A stretch of 64,000 nt of DNA. Source: Isoetes taiwanensis. Its lineage: Eukaryota > Streptophyta > Lycopodiopsida > Isoetales > Isoetaceae. Shown here piece by piece: positions 46,677 through 56,515 of the stretch. The stretch spans positions 2,857,294 through 2,921,293 of the forward strand of contig JAJEKV010000011.1 of NCBI GenBank assembly GCA_021234155.1, written 5' to 3'. Position numbers and translations under genes: made by a program. Below the pieces are notes generated by a model. The model saw only the letters and a list, made by a program, of their open reading frames with translations, was not told where the DNA came from and did not search any database. The number at the start of each line of letters is the position of its first letter. Position 1 is the stretch's first letter.

Positions 46677-47288
46677 AATGCCATGATAGGATAAACGCTT
46701 TCCTTTGGCAAGTGATACACAGGGTTCCAAGGGTCAATCAACTAGTCTCCAAATGGGACAATAAAGTCAGCCCACTATGCCCCATTTGTGAGGTTGAACA
46801 GGAATCCATTGAACATTGTCTGGTGGAATGTGAGAAGCTGCAAGTAGTATGGGCATGGAGCCTGGATCGGTTTGAATACACGTTAGGTACCAAGGAACTG
46901 CTGTTGGGTATCCTTCCCCTAGATTGGGGCACCACGAAGAAGGTGGTCTTCCATATAGCTAGAGCCTGGACAATCTGGTTAATATGGAAAAGCAGAAATG
47001 CCTTAGTCTTCAATGAGAATCAAGAGGTCAAATCACCAAATCAGCTTCTACATACGATACTGGAAAGGCTAAAAAAATTCAGGCTAGTGTTTAAGAGCGA
47101 AGAAGAAGTAAAGGTTGAAATATGGGGCACCTACCTTAGTCTACACTAGAACGTCCAAGAGAGCCATGTAACTATCCCCATCTCAGATTTGCAGATGGGA
47201 GCACCCCTGCCATGTGGCTGTGTATTCTCTTAAAGTAAATAAAGTCTATTTTTTATCCCTCAAAAAAAAAAAAATGCCATGATAGGAT
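46677..47288 (+). mobile_element. 5'-truncated L1 with 16 bp target-site duplication and poly(A)
   Basis: AATGCCATGATAGGAT is present exactly at 46677-46692 and 47273-47288. Between them is the end of an L1 ORF2. RINAFLWQVIHRVPRVNQL and LCPICEVEQESIEHCLVEC form the zf-RVT domain, with the C-x2-C...H-x4-C zinc pattern. The frame continues through WTIWLIWKSRNALVFN to a stop at 47147-47149, then a 3' UTR and a poly(A) of about 12. The coding part is open over its whole length (about 150 codons), so the insertion is fairly recent. The ATG at 46637 is in flanking DNA and is not a real start. Confidence 0.93.
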
Positions 47289-47648
47289 TTTCATCACAAG
47301 TACTACACAAAATACGTTAGTGATTAACATTTATAGCCACATGCACTACATAAATTCTTAAATGGGCAAAACTTATCGCCTTCCAAAGAAGTTTCGGATA
47401 TAAAATTAGCGCCAATATAGTGATACCCAAATTACGATATAGTACCACTAAAATCATCACTGTTCCTTTGTCTTGTTGTTACCCCTCCCTTCCTTTTCTT
47501 TATGTCTGCTTAAAAGGTATTTGGTTTCTTTGGCAATTTGAATACCAAATTACATTGGTGTTGATTTAGATTCATGTATGTGTCTGGAATTTGATGTTTA
47601 TTTTCTTGCACGCATCCTTTTGCTCAACCATATCATTGTCTTTGTGTA
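47289..47648. other. no gene seen
   Basis: Spacer between the L1 insertion and the foldback hairpin. Confidence 0.45.
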
Positions 47649-48130
47649 TTTATTTTAATATAACAATCAACACACAACTACCATTAACATTATTAACACA
47701 AACCATTGCATTTAACACATTTAAATTAAAATCCCCCTTAAACCCCCTTTGGTTTGGGTGCATATTCACACGGGGGGTTACATAGGGCAGCGAGAGCTCC
47801 AAAAATATATTTACAATACATGTACAAAATTAACACCATTAAGTACATTCTCTCAAACCTTATAGTATTTTACAAACCTTGTTATACAGTATATAAAAAC
47901 TTGTACATGCATATCCCACAAATGAGGATCGCTATGTACGGTCCAGATCTTGGAATAAAGGGCAAATATGCCCATCCGACAGCTCTCGTTGCCCGGAGTA
48001 ACCCCCCGTGTGAATATGCACCCAAACCAAAGGGGATTTAAGGGGGATTTTAATTTAAATGTGTTAAATGCAATGGTTTGTGTTAATAATGTTAATGGTA
48101 GTTGTGTGTTGATTGTTATATTAAAATAAA
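47649..48130. mobile_element. 482 bp foldback element with 150 bp arms
   Basis: The left arm (47649-47798) and right arm (47981-48130) are reverse complements with about five mismatches in 150 bp, around a 182 bp loop. The ends are TTTATTTTAATATAAC / GTTATATTAAAATAAA. The arms include TAAAATCCCCCTTAAA and CATATTCACACGGGGGGTTA. A transcript across it would form a long near-perfect hairpin. No target duplication was identified. Confidence 0.88.
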
Positions 48131-48379
48131 TTTTGGGCTCTTCAGGCCCTAACTAAAGCAAACATAGGTAAACTACTGATTTGAAGCCTGAACCTTATTA
48201 TATTATGAATGCCATTGATGGAAATAAATTGCTTACATCAGTTTTATCTTCAAACGGTGGCTCATCAATTGCATCATATAATTCATCTGGCAGCTTTATG
48301 GTGCAAATGCTATCTTATAAATGTTCCCAAAATGACAGCTTCAAGTTCTGGCTCTGTTCAACCATCATTTATCCAAACT

Positions 48380-48640
48380 ACCATATTTGCCCTATAAAGT
48401 CAAAAGGAGATTTCCCAAATACACATTTCCCTCCATGCCCCTTTGGACAAATTACTATATTTGCCATATAAACTCAAAAGGAAATTTCCCAAATACACAT
48501 TTCCCTCCATGCCCCTTTGAACAATCTGTTCATGGATACGCATACCTGTAGATAAATCTTTTGCCTTAATGCATTCTTGTATTAGATCATTTTGACGATT
48601 GCATACCATTTACCTCATCTGTCAGTCTGGCATAGCCACA
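48380..48640 (-). pseudogene. PPR protein N-terminal fragment with 74 bp tandem duplication
   Basis: On the minus strand the frame reads QNDLIQECIKAKDLSTGMRI, then HEQIVQRGMEGNVYLGNFLL, then SLYGKYSN. This is the usual beginning of a PLS-type PPR tract (LIQxC-K-L--G--IH--I---G---N-YLGN-L--YGK). A 74 bp direct duplication (48380-48527) then repeats GAWREMCIWEIS-type sequence out of frame. Only about 70 codons survive. It is separate from the PPR fragment at 11.6-12.3 kb. Confidence 0.75.
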
Positions 48641-49150
48641 TCTTAGAGATTTGCCGATTTGGGTACCAAAAATTCGCCATAGCCATGGAAGCCCAAAGCT
48701 CGGCTGCCGAATTACCTCAAGATCATGAAATCCACTAGCTAAACAAGAGGTTCAATGCTGAATCCTTTATGTCATGTCCCACCAGACTAGAGATGCATAA
48801 AGCGTAAGCCCAGAATTATATGCATAGCCTCTGAAAGCAATTAAAGCCCGTTTAAATGGTTTAGGAATAACTTCATCTCTCTTGCATCTACTACTCCAGC
48901 CGTGTTCACTCTCTTAAGCTGCAAAAATACTATTACTCGCTTGGAAGTCGTGGTTCAGCACAGATACAATTCTGAGCCTTCTCACACTCACATAATAACT
49001 TATGACATGCTGTCATTTTTACTACAATAAAACTGTCAAAGCAAATAAGCTAACCTTGTCGAGAAGAGAAAGACGCTGTCCTTGATCTTCAACCATCATC
49101 TCTTGCTTCTGAACTATTTGTAGCAGTAGAAAAAGGTGCCTCCCCATCGC
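48641..49150. other. no gene seen
   Basis: No coding signal or sharp repeat between the PPR and zinc-finger fragments. Confidence 0.4.
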
Positions 49151-49151
49151 A

Positions 49152-49475
49152 TCAACACAATGCTGTTTTATGGCACTCTGGGGCACCATTGCCATGCAGC
49201 CTGTCTGTACAGGAGCAGGCTCTCACACAATGCCTATCCATTTCCCCTCGCATCACAAGGGCTTTGCAATTCTGCTCACAGGGCATTAATTTATAATGAC
49301 AAGATCGGTCATAAACATCAAGCTGAAATGCAGAGCATACTTCAGCACACGCATCATTTTGGCAAGTGACAGGCCTGAAGGGACACTTAGCTTTGTGTTC
49401 CACAAGCTCTTCACGCACCCTAACTAAAGCAGAACCACGGTACTCATAGAGAGTCACCACTATCCGATGCCATCA
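49152..49475 (-). pseudogene. TRAF-type zinc-finger protein fragment
   Basis: On the minus strand the frame reads ELVEHKAKCPFRPVTCQNDA, then QLDVYDRSCHYKLMPCEQNC, then GEMDRHCVRAC. Two C-x(5-7)-C...H-x(3-4)-C units match the TRAF-type zinc finger, in the form seen in a plant family with CPF-PV-C-N--C and CPYK--PCEQ-C--MRREMDRHC. Such proteins are putative ubiquitin-pathway or signalling adaptors. The frame loses similarity after DRHCVRAC and the N-terminus is missing, so this is a fragment. Confidence 0.75.
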
Positions 49476-50460
49476 CTTCAATCTAACAGTCTATAAAAGC
49501 TGCCCTTGACCAGTATCAACTATTAACTGGATAGACGCATGTCAAAATGTTATGGCAAATCCCTAATTTTCTGTGAATCAACTTTTCCAGGCTCCTAACA
49601 TAAGTAGCATTCTTCAAACAGAAGCAATAGCAGCGAATATATTCCTTCAACAGACGACTCCAATTTAGAGTACCATACAAAGATTGGATTCAGAAATGTG
49701 CCAAGAAATGTGCAACCCCAAACCTGGGCCAAAGGGATAAGACTTAACATGCGCTATACACCATAAATTGCTTCAAATTAACAGCCCAAAATTTTTCTTT
49801 TGAACAGCTAAGGCAACCCAATCGGCTAGGCCATGGCAAGGAAAGTGGGACCGAACAAGACTACAAAAGAGACGGCTTTGCAAATTTAACAAAGGATCAA
49901 GAAAGGAATCCGGAAAACAGCCTCCGTAATAAAATAAAGTGGGGGATATTGGTAAATTGCTTAAATGAGCCTTTTGTCCTCTGATCCGGCGAACAAACTA
50001 TTGAAGAAGGGCTTACCCTCTTGCCCGACTCTCTACGTTACCCGTCTGAATTACAGCGTCGGAGTTAGGGCTCGACTCTGCCTCCGGTGTCACCCATGCT
50101 GAAGGAATCCAATAAGTTCCCAACACATAACCCTAAAATGGGTTATCTCGAGGCTTGCATGTCGAGCACAATATAATACTACAAGAAAATACAATAATAT
50201 AATAAAGAAATATATGACATATGGGTCTAAACCATTAGAATTAAGCATCAAAATTAGTTTAAGCGTATGCGCACTCTAGATATACTAATTAGTATACCTC
50301 ATCAAATACATCCATGAAATCATATAAAAACCTTAGGAAAAAACGTACATTATAATGCTACATATTTGTTTTGGTTTGTGGCTCTCTCTGGTCTCAACCG
50401 GCCATTATGTCAGTCCCATGTTGATTATGCTTTCTATTGTTTTTTAATTTATTCTTCTTA
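49476..50460. other. no gene seen
   Basis: A non-coding interval ending in the polypyrimidine tract and acceptor (TTTTTTTATTGCAG) of the next exon. Confidence 0.45.
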
Positions 50461-50475
50461 CTTTTTTTATTGCAG

Positions 50476-50816
50476 TTACAAAATACAAATTTATTGGTGA
50501 TATTGTTGTTGATCGCAAGTTGCCTGAAAAGGGTATTAAGAAGCTAGAGGGAAAAAGAATTATTGATTGCTTAAGGCATCGGATACAACCCTTTTGCTCA
50601 AGTATGAGCAAAGATGATGACAACCAGGAAATAACTGGTGGCACTTCCATTGAAATATTGATTCAAATCATGGAGAACTCTTCCTTTCTTGCTCAAATTG
50701 CCATGTGTAAACTTTTGTTGGAACAACGGTTTGCTGTGCCTCTCATCTTTCCATCAGGAATTGAAGATAGCAAAATACCTTTACTACAAATTGTGGATGC
50801 TCTACGAACCTTCCAG
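50476..50816 (+). CDS. VLIG/URGCP N-terminal segment, internal exon
   Basis: An internal exon of the VLIG-like gene. It begins after TTTATTGCAG in phase 1 and ends at TTCCAG|GTTGGT in phase 0. The frame reads KYKFIGDIVVDRKLPEKGIK, KLEGKRIIDCLRHRIQPF, then SIEILIQIMENSSFLAQIAM, CKLLLEQRFAVPLIFPSG and LLQIVDALRTFQ. This corresponds to the VLIG/URGCP stretch in which a short helical region (D-FL-Q-L--K---C--A-PLLLP) is followed by LWALR-I. Phase 0 matches the next acceptor at 55523/55524. No frame break is seen inside the exon. Confidence 0.75.
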
Positions 50817-51042
50817 GTTGGTTCCTCCTTTTCCTCCTTATTTTAGGCCCACCTTCAACATATTGATGTCATATTCTGTAAATATTCCTTAGTGAGCTTA
50901 TTAATGTCAAAATTTGGGCATCAAATGCCACGGATGCAATGTAAAGTGGTTGGGGGCAAGGACCAGCAGAGCAGCGTGGTTTGATGTGCGGTCACATGTC
51001 TAGTTGGATGCTGCCTAGTGGTATGGCGTTAAAACAATTATC

Positions 51043-51043
51043 C

Positions 51044-51090
<47 letters not shown>

Positions 51091-51117
51091 CTTCCTTCCT
51101 TCCTTCCTTCCTTCCTT
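51043..51117 (+). repeat. compound microsatellite (TCTA)n(CTTC)n
   Basis: About twelve TCTA units followed by about six CTTC units, directly joined to a LINE 3'-end fragment. Confidence 0.95.
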
Positions 51118-51245
51118 GATAACTCTTTAGGGCAGGTTTTTTTTATCCTACATAGTGATAAGCTTACTGTGCTTTTCTTGTATTAGGTCTCATTAACCGT
51201 TTGGTCTCCATGGACGATAAAAATCAATTCAATTCTTTAATAGGT
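51117..51245 (+). mobile_element. degraded LINE 3' end, plus strand
   Basis: CTCTTTAGGGCAGGTTTTTT, TGATAAGCTTACTG, GGTCTCCATGGACGATAAAA and a decayed tail (CAATTCAATTCTT). The 5' side of the stem-loop is lost or replaced by the microsatellite. Confidence 0.65.
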
Positions 51246-51909
51246 TGAATATAATATGCGTAATAGAAATAAAAGGGTCAAAAATTGAATTAAAACTGAA
51301 TAGTTTATTGATGTCTGCATCATCGTACTATAAATATATAGTATAAAGCTTACTTGGCTACAAAATAAAAGAATTCTATATTTTTATGCTTTAGATTTAG
51401 CTTCTTGCCTCTCTCTTATTGAGAGGTGATGGCTAGGTTCTAATGCGTTGTCTTTGCTAATATGCCTATAGATTTGTCATATATCCTCATTATGGCATAT
51501 ATGAAGGCGATGGTCGCCAAAAACAATTTCTAATAGGGACAAGAAGGGTTGAATGCATTCATATACATACAATGACACCGCAAAATTTTGTAGACATTCA
51601 AAGTAGTCCCTCAAAGCGACCATTCTTTGCACCTTTGAACACCTAGTAAAAAGAAGCGGGCCAAATAAACAAAGCCTAAAATTATAGTGTCCCAAAAGTC
51701 GAAGATTTTTTTTTCAAAATTTGCTTTCGACGCACAGAGCCACTCAGATTATCACTAGCAACACTAAATTGACTAAGTTTTGTAGATTGATACCTATTAG
51801 ATCCCAATTAAACGACATGTTCTCAAGATACAAAGTCCCACATGAGTAGCATACATATCACGATCGACCTATTTTTTGGATTCCTCCTAGTCTCACTTCA
51901 ACTCTTAAG

Positions 51910-52075
51910 AATAGAGTAGAATAGAATGTGTTTTTATTGTCTACGGAGACCAATCGGCTTATTGGATCCAAACAAAGAGAGCAGCGAGCATATTACTATC
52001 AAGATTAAAAAAAACCCCCTGAAGGGTTTTTGAGGGAAAATCCTTAGCAGGAAGAAAATGCTGATATACTTTATA
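51910..52075 (-). mobile_element. LINE 3' end, minus strand
   Basis: GAATAGAGTAGAATAGAATG tail, then TTATTGTCTACGGAGACCAA, AGAGAGCAGC, and the stem-loop (TATTACTATCAAGATT ... CCTTAGCAGGAAG). Same family as the copy at 42.44 kb, in opposite orientation to the host gene. Confidence 0.8.
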
Positions 52076-52139
52076 ATCGTATAGGACAATTCAATACCGC
52101 CTCGGAGAACACAGCTAAGTTCGTGTATCCATAACATCC

Positions 52140-52766
52140 TGAAGGTATGATCCCAACAACCCCATGGAGCCCGTGTTCAACATCACATGCAGTGGCTCGT
52201 CAAGCATAACTAACTAAATATACTGTGCCAGATATGATCGAATGTTGCGCAGGTCTGAAGGGCATGGCATTCATCCTCAATGGCGCCTTGTGGGCACCAA
52301 TGACAGATCCTATCCTCACGTAAGAGCCATGAAAGGATACAATGAATAAGGACATGACGTCCAAACTAAACAAGGGGTCAAATGTCCATTAAAAACTCAG
52401 ATAGACGCCAATCAAACTAGAACAAACAAAACAAAAAGGAACACAAAATTCCAAAGGGCCGCTTACGTGGAACCTTTAAACATACCCAGCCTTAGGATTG
52501 GACGATCGATGATCTAGAATAAGAACTAAGCCTTTGGAGAGTTTTGTTATAGACTAAGATTTATTCCACATCAATAGAGATACAAATCTCTGAAGATTGT
52601 AAAGCCCTTATGTAAAGCAATATGATAGGTTGGATTTCAATGCATTATTTCACAATAGGCCATTTCGGTACTATAATACTAGAAACGGTGCCCAGTGTTG
52701 TTGGGTATAAGCTGAGAACCTGTAAATGATACATTGTAGGAAATAAATTCACCCAAACGTACTCCG
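52140..52766. other. no gene seen
   Basis: Intronic spacer. Confidence 0.45.
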
Positions 52767-54095
52767 TTGTCAAAGAATTCGACATTGTTTTCTGCCATTT
52801 GCTCTATCCTGTTTTTAGACCTTTTCTTTTCTCTTTTCATTGTTTTCCCTACACGTTTCCCTTTCTCCTTTTTTTTTCTTGTTTTTTGTACAATATTCTC
52901 CTTTTTTTTTCACATCCCTTTTCCCCTTTTCCCTTCCCTTTTCGTGATGGAATTTTCTTTCCCTTTCTTCCTTTCCCCACCCTTTCTCTCTTTGCCCTTT
53001 CCCCGTGCCATTTTTCCCTTTTCTTCTCCCTTTCCCCTTTGTTTTCTGTTTCTTTTTCCTTTTCCCATGCCCTTTTCTCCACATTTTTCCTCTTCACTTT
53101 TTTCTTGTGCCCCTTTTCCTCTTTTCCTCACCCTTTTCCTCTTCCTCTTTTTCTTTTCCCTTTCCCTTTTTCGTGCTCCTTTTCACCTCCTTTTCTCATT
53201 TCTTCACCCGTTCCCTCTTCCCCTTTTTTCCATCCCCTTTCTCCATTCTCTTTTCCCATTTCCCTCTTCCCTTTTCCTCGTGCCTTTTCCCCCATTCCCT
53301 TTTTCCTAGGTTTCCCTCCTTCCCTTTTTCTTTTTTCATTTCTCTTTCTTTTTTGTCGTGCCTTTTTTTCCCTTCCCTTTCCCCATCCTTTTCCTATTCC
53401 TATTTTTCCTTTCCTTTTTCTTCCTTTCCCTCTTCCCCTTTTCCTAATGCCATTATTTCCCTTCACTTTTCCCCCTTCCCTTTTTTTTCCCTCTCCCTTT
53501 CCTTTTTTTCATGCCATGTTTTCTTCCCTTTTCTCCTTTCCTCACCCCCTCCCTCTTCCCTTTTTCTCCATGCCCTGTTTCCCTTTACTTTTTCCATGGT
53601 CTTTTTCACTTCTCTTTTCCCATTTCTTCACCCTCTTCATCTTCATTTTTTTTTCCCGTGGCCTTTCCTTTTTTTCTCTCAAGTTCCCTTTCCCTCTCCC
53701 TTTTATCTTTTTTGTTTCACTTTCACTTTCCCATGCCCTTTTTCCCTTTCCTCCTCTTCACCCTTTTTCCCGTTCCTCTTTTTCCTTCCCTTTTCCTCCT
53801 TTCCCTTCCCTTTTTTCTCGATTCCCTTTTACCGTTCCCTTTCTCCGTCGCTTCTTCCTTTCCCTTTTCCCATGACATATTTCCCTTCCCTTTTTCCCTT
53901 TCCTCACCCTTTCCCTCTTCCCCTTTTTTTCCCTTCCCTTTTTCCCTTTCTCTTTTGTCCTTTTTTTCGTGCGTTTTTGCCTTCACATTTCTCCCTCCCT
54001 CCGCCTTTTTCCTTTCCCCCCTTTTCTTTTTTTCTTTTTTCCTTTTCCTTTCCCTTTCCCTTTCCCTTTCCCTTTCCCTTTCCCTTTCCCTTTCA
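52767..54095 (+). repeat. 1.3 kb polypyrimidine tract
   Basis: Almost pure C and T on the plus strand (TTTTCCC/TTTCCCTTCCC units with occasional CGTG or CATG). It ends in about seven perfect TTTCCC hexamers (54043-54091). The long open frames here (up to 385 codons, mostly Phe, Pro, Leu and Ser) are by-products of the missing purines and not proteins. Confidence 0.95.
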
Positions 54096-55060
54096 AAGCA
54101 TAACTAGTCACAGTGGTGGGAAGTCGTGCGATAAATCTTCCCCTTTGGATGCACTCATATGATCTCAACCATTCAAATTAGGTTTTGATCTAATCCAATA
54201 CAGTATAACATTATAATATAAGATTTTGATCTAATCCAATCTGATTATAACAAAGATAATATAAGATAAGATTGAAGCTGCAGGTATCATGTATTTTGTT
54301 TTTGATACAGTTCCTCGTAAAGAAAATCTTATAAATTTCCAATGCAATGAATTTTAAATAGTGATGGTTTTATTGCCCTCCAAGTGTTTCCACATTATAG
54401 GTATTATGACGATAAATGTAAATGTATAATTCTTGAAGAAAATGCTTGTCCTTCATGTTCTTAATATTTTTATAGAAATGATTCATCCGCATTTTTCTTC
54501 TTGCTCGTAACAATAAATCGATATATTTACAACATATAAAATATTAAGAAGATCTTAAACTTTAAAACAATGTGGCATACCTATTTTGTGATCAACTTCA
54601 CATTATTGTCCTAAAAGAAAAAAGATTATTGAAAAGTTAAAAAAAGAAAAAGAAATCAATGGCTACTTATCAAGCCAAAGGCAAACCAACTTATTGATTC
54701 AAAGGACAATACTTTTCCTTTTAGACTTCGTAAGTTGGCGAATTTTCAATTAGTGGGATATAAAATTTTGGCGAATTTTTTAGTTTCTTGTAGCAAATCA
54801 CAGATGGTTGGTCAGAAGACATCCTTTATTGAAGTAGTATGCCAGCATTCATTCTCTCGAAATACAAATAATAGCACAAGCCTTTAAGTATTGAAACACG
54901 AGGATGTTTGAGGACTCTATTAGGTTGATATTATAAGATAAAACTTCACTGGAACTGTCATAAGAAATGAAGCCATGTTGGTTCCCTAGCTTGTCCTCTT
55001 GAAGAGCCAGGGAAACAATCTTAGAAACGAACTTTCCAAATGACAACCTTTATTTATAAT
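54096..55060. other. no gene seen
   Basis: AT-rich intronic sequence. A minus-strand open frame at 54849-55046 has no domain. Confidence 0.45.
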
Positions 55061-55066
55061 CTTACA

Positions 55067-55240
55067 CGTGGTGCTTACAAAAGAGTTCAAAACTATAGAG
55101 ATTATACTTGAAGTCAAGCATAAGGCACAACCATATATTCTTCATGGGTCACTTAGGTGCTTATGAAAGAGTTAAAAACTATAGAGGTTTAACCCAAAGG
55201 CAAGCATAAGGCAAAACCATATAATCTTCATGGGTCTCTT
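55067..55240 (+). repeat. tandem duplication, about 83 bp unit
   Basis: GGTGCTTA-AAAGAGTT-AAAACTATAGAG and AAGCATAAGGCA-AACCATAT ... CTTCATGGGTC occur twice in direct orientation with moderate divergence. Confidence 0.75.
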
Positions 55241-55523
55241 AGATGATGCATCTCGAGGCATGGCTATGAATGAACTATCATCATTTGTATGCAAAAGCTT
55301 GCATATGGTGCCTATGAAGGTCTCATTTGCTTGCTATGTACAGCCCAGGAAGGAGTAGTTCCTTCATAGTAATTCCATAGGTCCAATAGGTCTTCATGCT
55401 AAAGATAATCTCTTATCAAACTAACTGCAATTTTGATTTATATGCTAAGTGTATGTTAAATGTATGCAAGACAAACTGAAGTTTTAGGGCAGTCGTTGAA
55501 ACTGACCGTTGACTGTTTTTCAG

Positions 55524-56515
55524 GTAACGCTGGGGAAACAAGAAATGCTATGTCTTGCAGAGGACACTAAATTCTTTCGTGTGGTATTCATCTCCAATAA
55601 ACACAAAGATGTCACTGAAAATGCGGATATGGCAAAAGACGTAACACAGTGCAACTTTGTGAGTTTCTACGATACAGAAACATCCTCGGACTCACCAATT
55701 GTTGAGATTGGTGTTGGATTTATACCAGACAAAAATGATAATAATATGCACGTACCTTGCATATCCATGCATATTCTTGGAGATTACAGTAAGTTGACTA
55801 CTTTTATAACTTCATTTGCCAACTTGATTATTGAAGAAACGGAAGAACACAATAAAGGGATCTCAGGGTCCTGCAAATGGGGAACTTCTCCGAAGAGGTT
55901 TAGTGAGAGGAATGGAATGTTTTTGGGTACTCGCGGACGCGTTAAGGATAGGCTACTTGAATTGGTCTCTGAAGAGCTGGATAAGTTCCAAAATCAGAGA
56001 GAAGGGAAAAGTTTCAAAAACGAAAATGATGTTAATCTACAGGCCATGTTCCTAAAACATGAGTTTGCACCTGTACATATATATCCCAATCTCAAGATGT
56101 TTCAACATTCAATTTCTAGGAAGGATCTTGTATTGCAGCAGAGTTTCCAGCAACAGGCAGAAGCTTATTTTAGATTACTGGCAACAAACCAGTCAACAGA
56201 TCAAGAAACACAGCAAAGAGAGTTTGTTACAGACAGGAATAGAAGAGCTATTTTGGTTAACAAGCTTGATGTCATTCAACATTTTGTTGATGTGCTAAAC
56301 ATTAGAGATGCCACACAAAGAGTCCTTGGTGTTCTGGAGTTCCAAGTATCAATCAAGAAGAATAATGAGGGCGCAGTTGAAAGGGCAGAGGAAGAGAAGA
56401 ATAGGTTATTCGAGTTGTTTCTGAGTGACAACCAATCAAATTCCAGCAGAGAAAAGTATGTGGCAGCCCAAGCGAATGAATCGTGGATAAAATTCTCAAC
56501 CTGGAGCATCTTTGG
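55524..56515 (+). CDS. VLIG-like gene, URGCP middle domain
   Basis: The exon begins after TTTTTCAG (55523) in phase 0. VTLGKQEMLCLAEDTKFFRV starts a domain of about 330 residues. Landmarks: PIVEIGVGFIPDKNDNN (about 55720-55770), then ISMHILGDYSKLTTFITSFA, comparable to the EI-WYLPSG ... NLRGD ... FL segment of URGCP/VLIG proteins. A long helical stretch (QQSFQQQAEAYFRLL, REFVTDRNRRAILVNK) follows. The P-loop of the upstream GTPase-like domain of some VLIGs is not visible here. The frame stops at 56525, but family sequence continues one frame over from about 56500 (LNLEHLWRELGHIY). The slip lies at a short A-run (56491-56494). Confidence 0.75.

Larger units (their letters stand above)
27120..50475 (+). 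other. inferred 23.4 kb intron filled with transposons
   Basis: If the MACPF exon joins the VLIG exons, this is one intron from GTTCGT (27120) to TTTTTTTATTGCAG (ends 50475), with phase 1 on both sides. It contains at least ten mobile-element insertions and no exon of VLIG type. The alternative is two separate genes, with the first ending at the TAA at 27128. Confidence 0.5.
50817..55523 (+). other. 4.7 kb intron of the VLIG-like gene
   Basis: GTTGGT (50817) to GACTGTTTTTCAG (ends 55523), phase 0. It contains two LINE 3' ends, a compound microsatellite and the 1.3 kb polypyrimidine tract. Confidence 0.65.

Noticed and set aside
46637-46692. Start codon at 46637 for a standalone zf-RVT protein
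   Set aside because: The ATG and about 18 codons lie in target DNA outside the L1 insertion, including its target-site duplication.
52767-54162. Open frames up to 385 codons on the plus strand and Lys/Arg/Glu-rich frames on the minus strand
   Set aside because: They consist of Phe/Pro/Leu/Ser or Gly/Lys/Glu only because the DNA is nearly pure pyrimidine or purine. No domain or start context is present.
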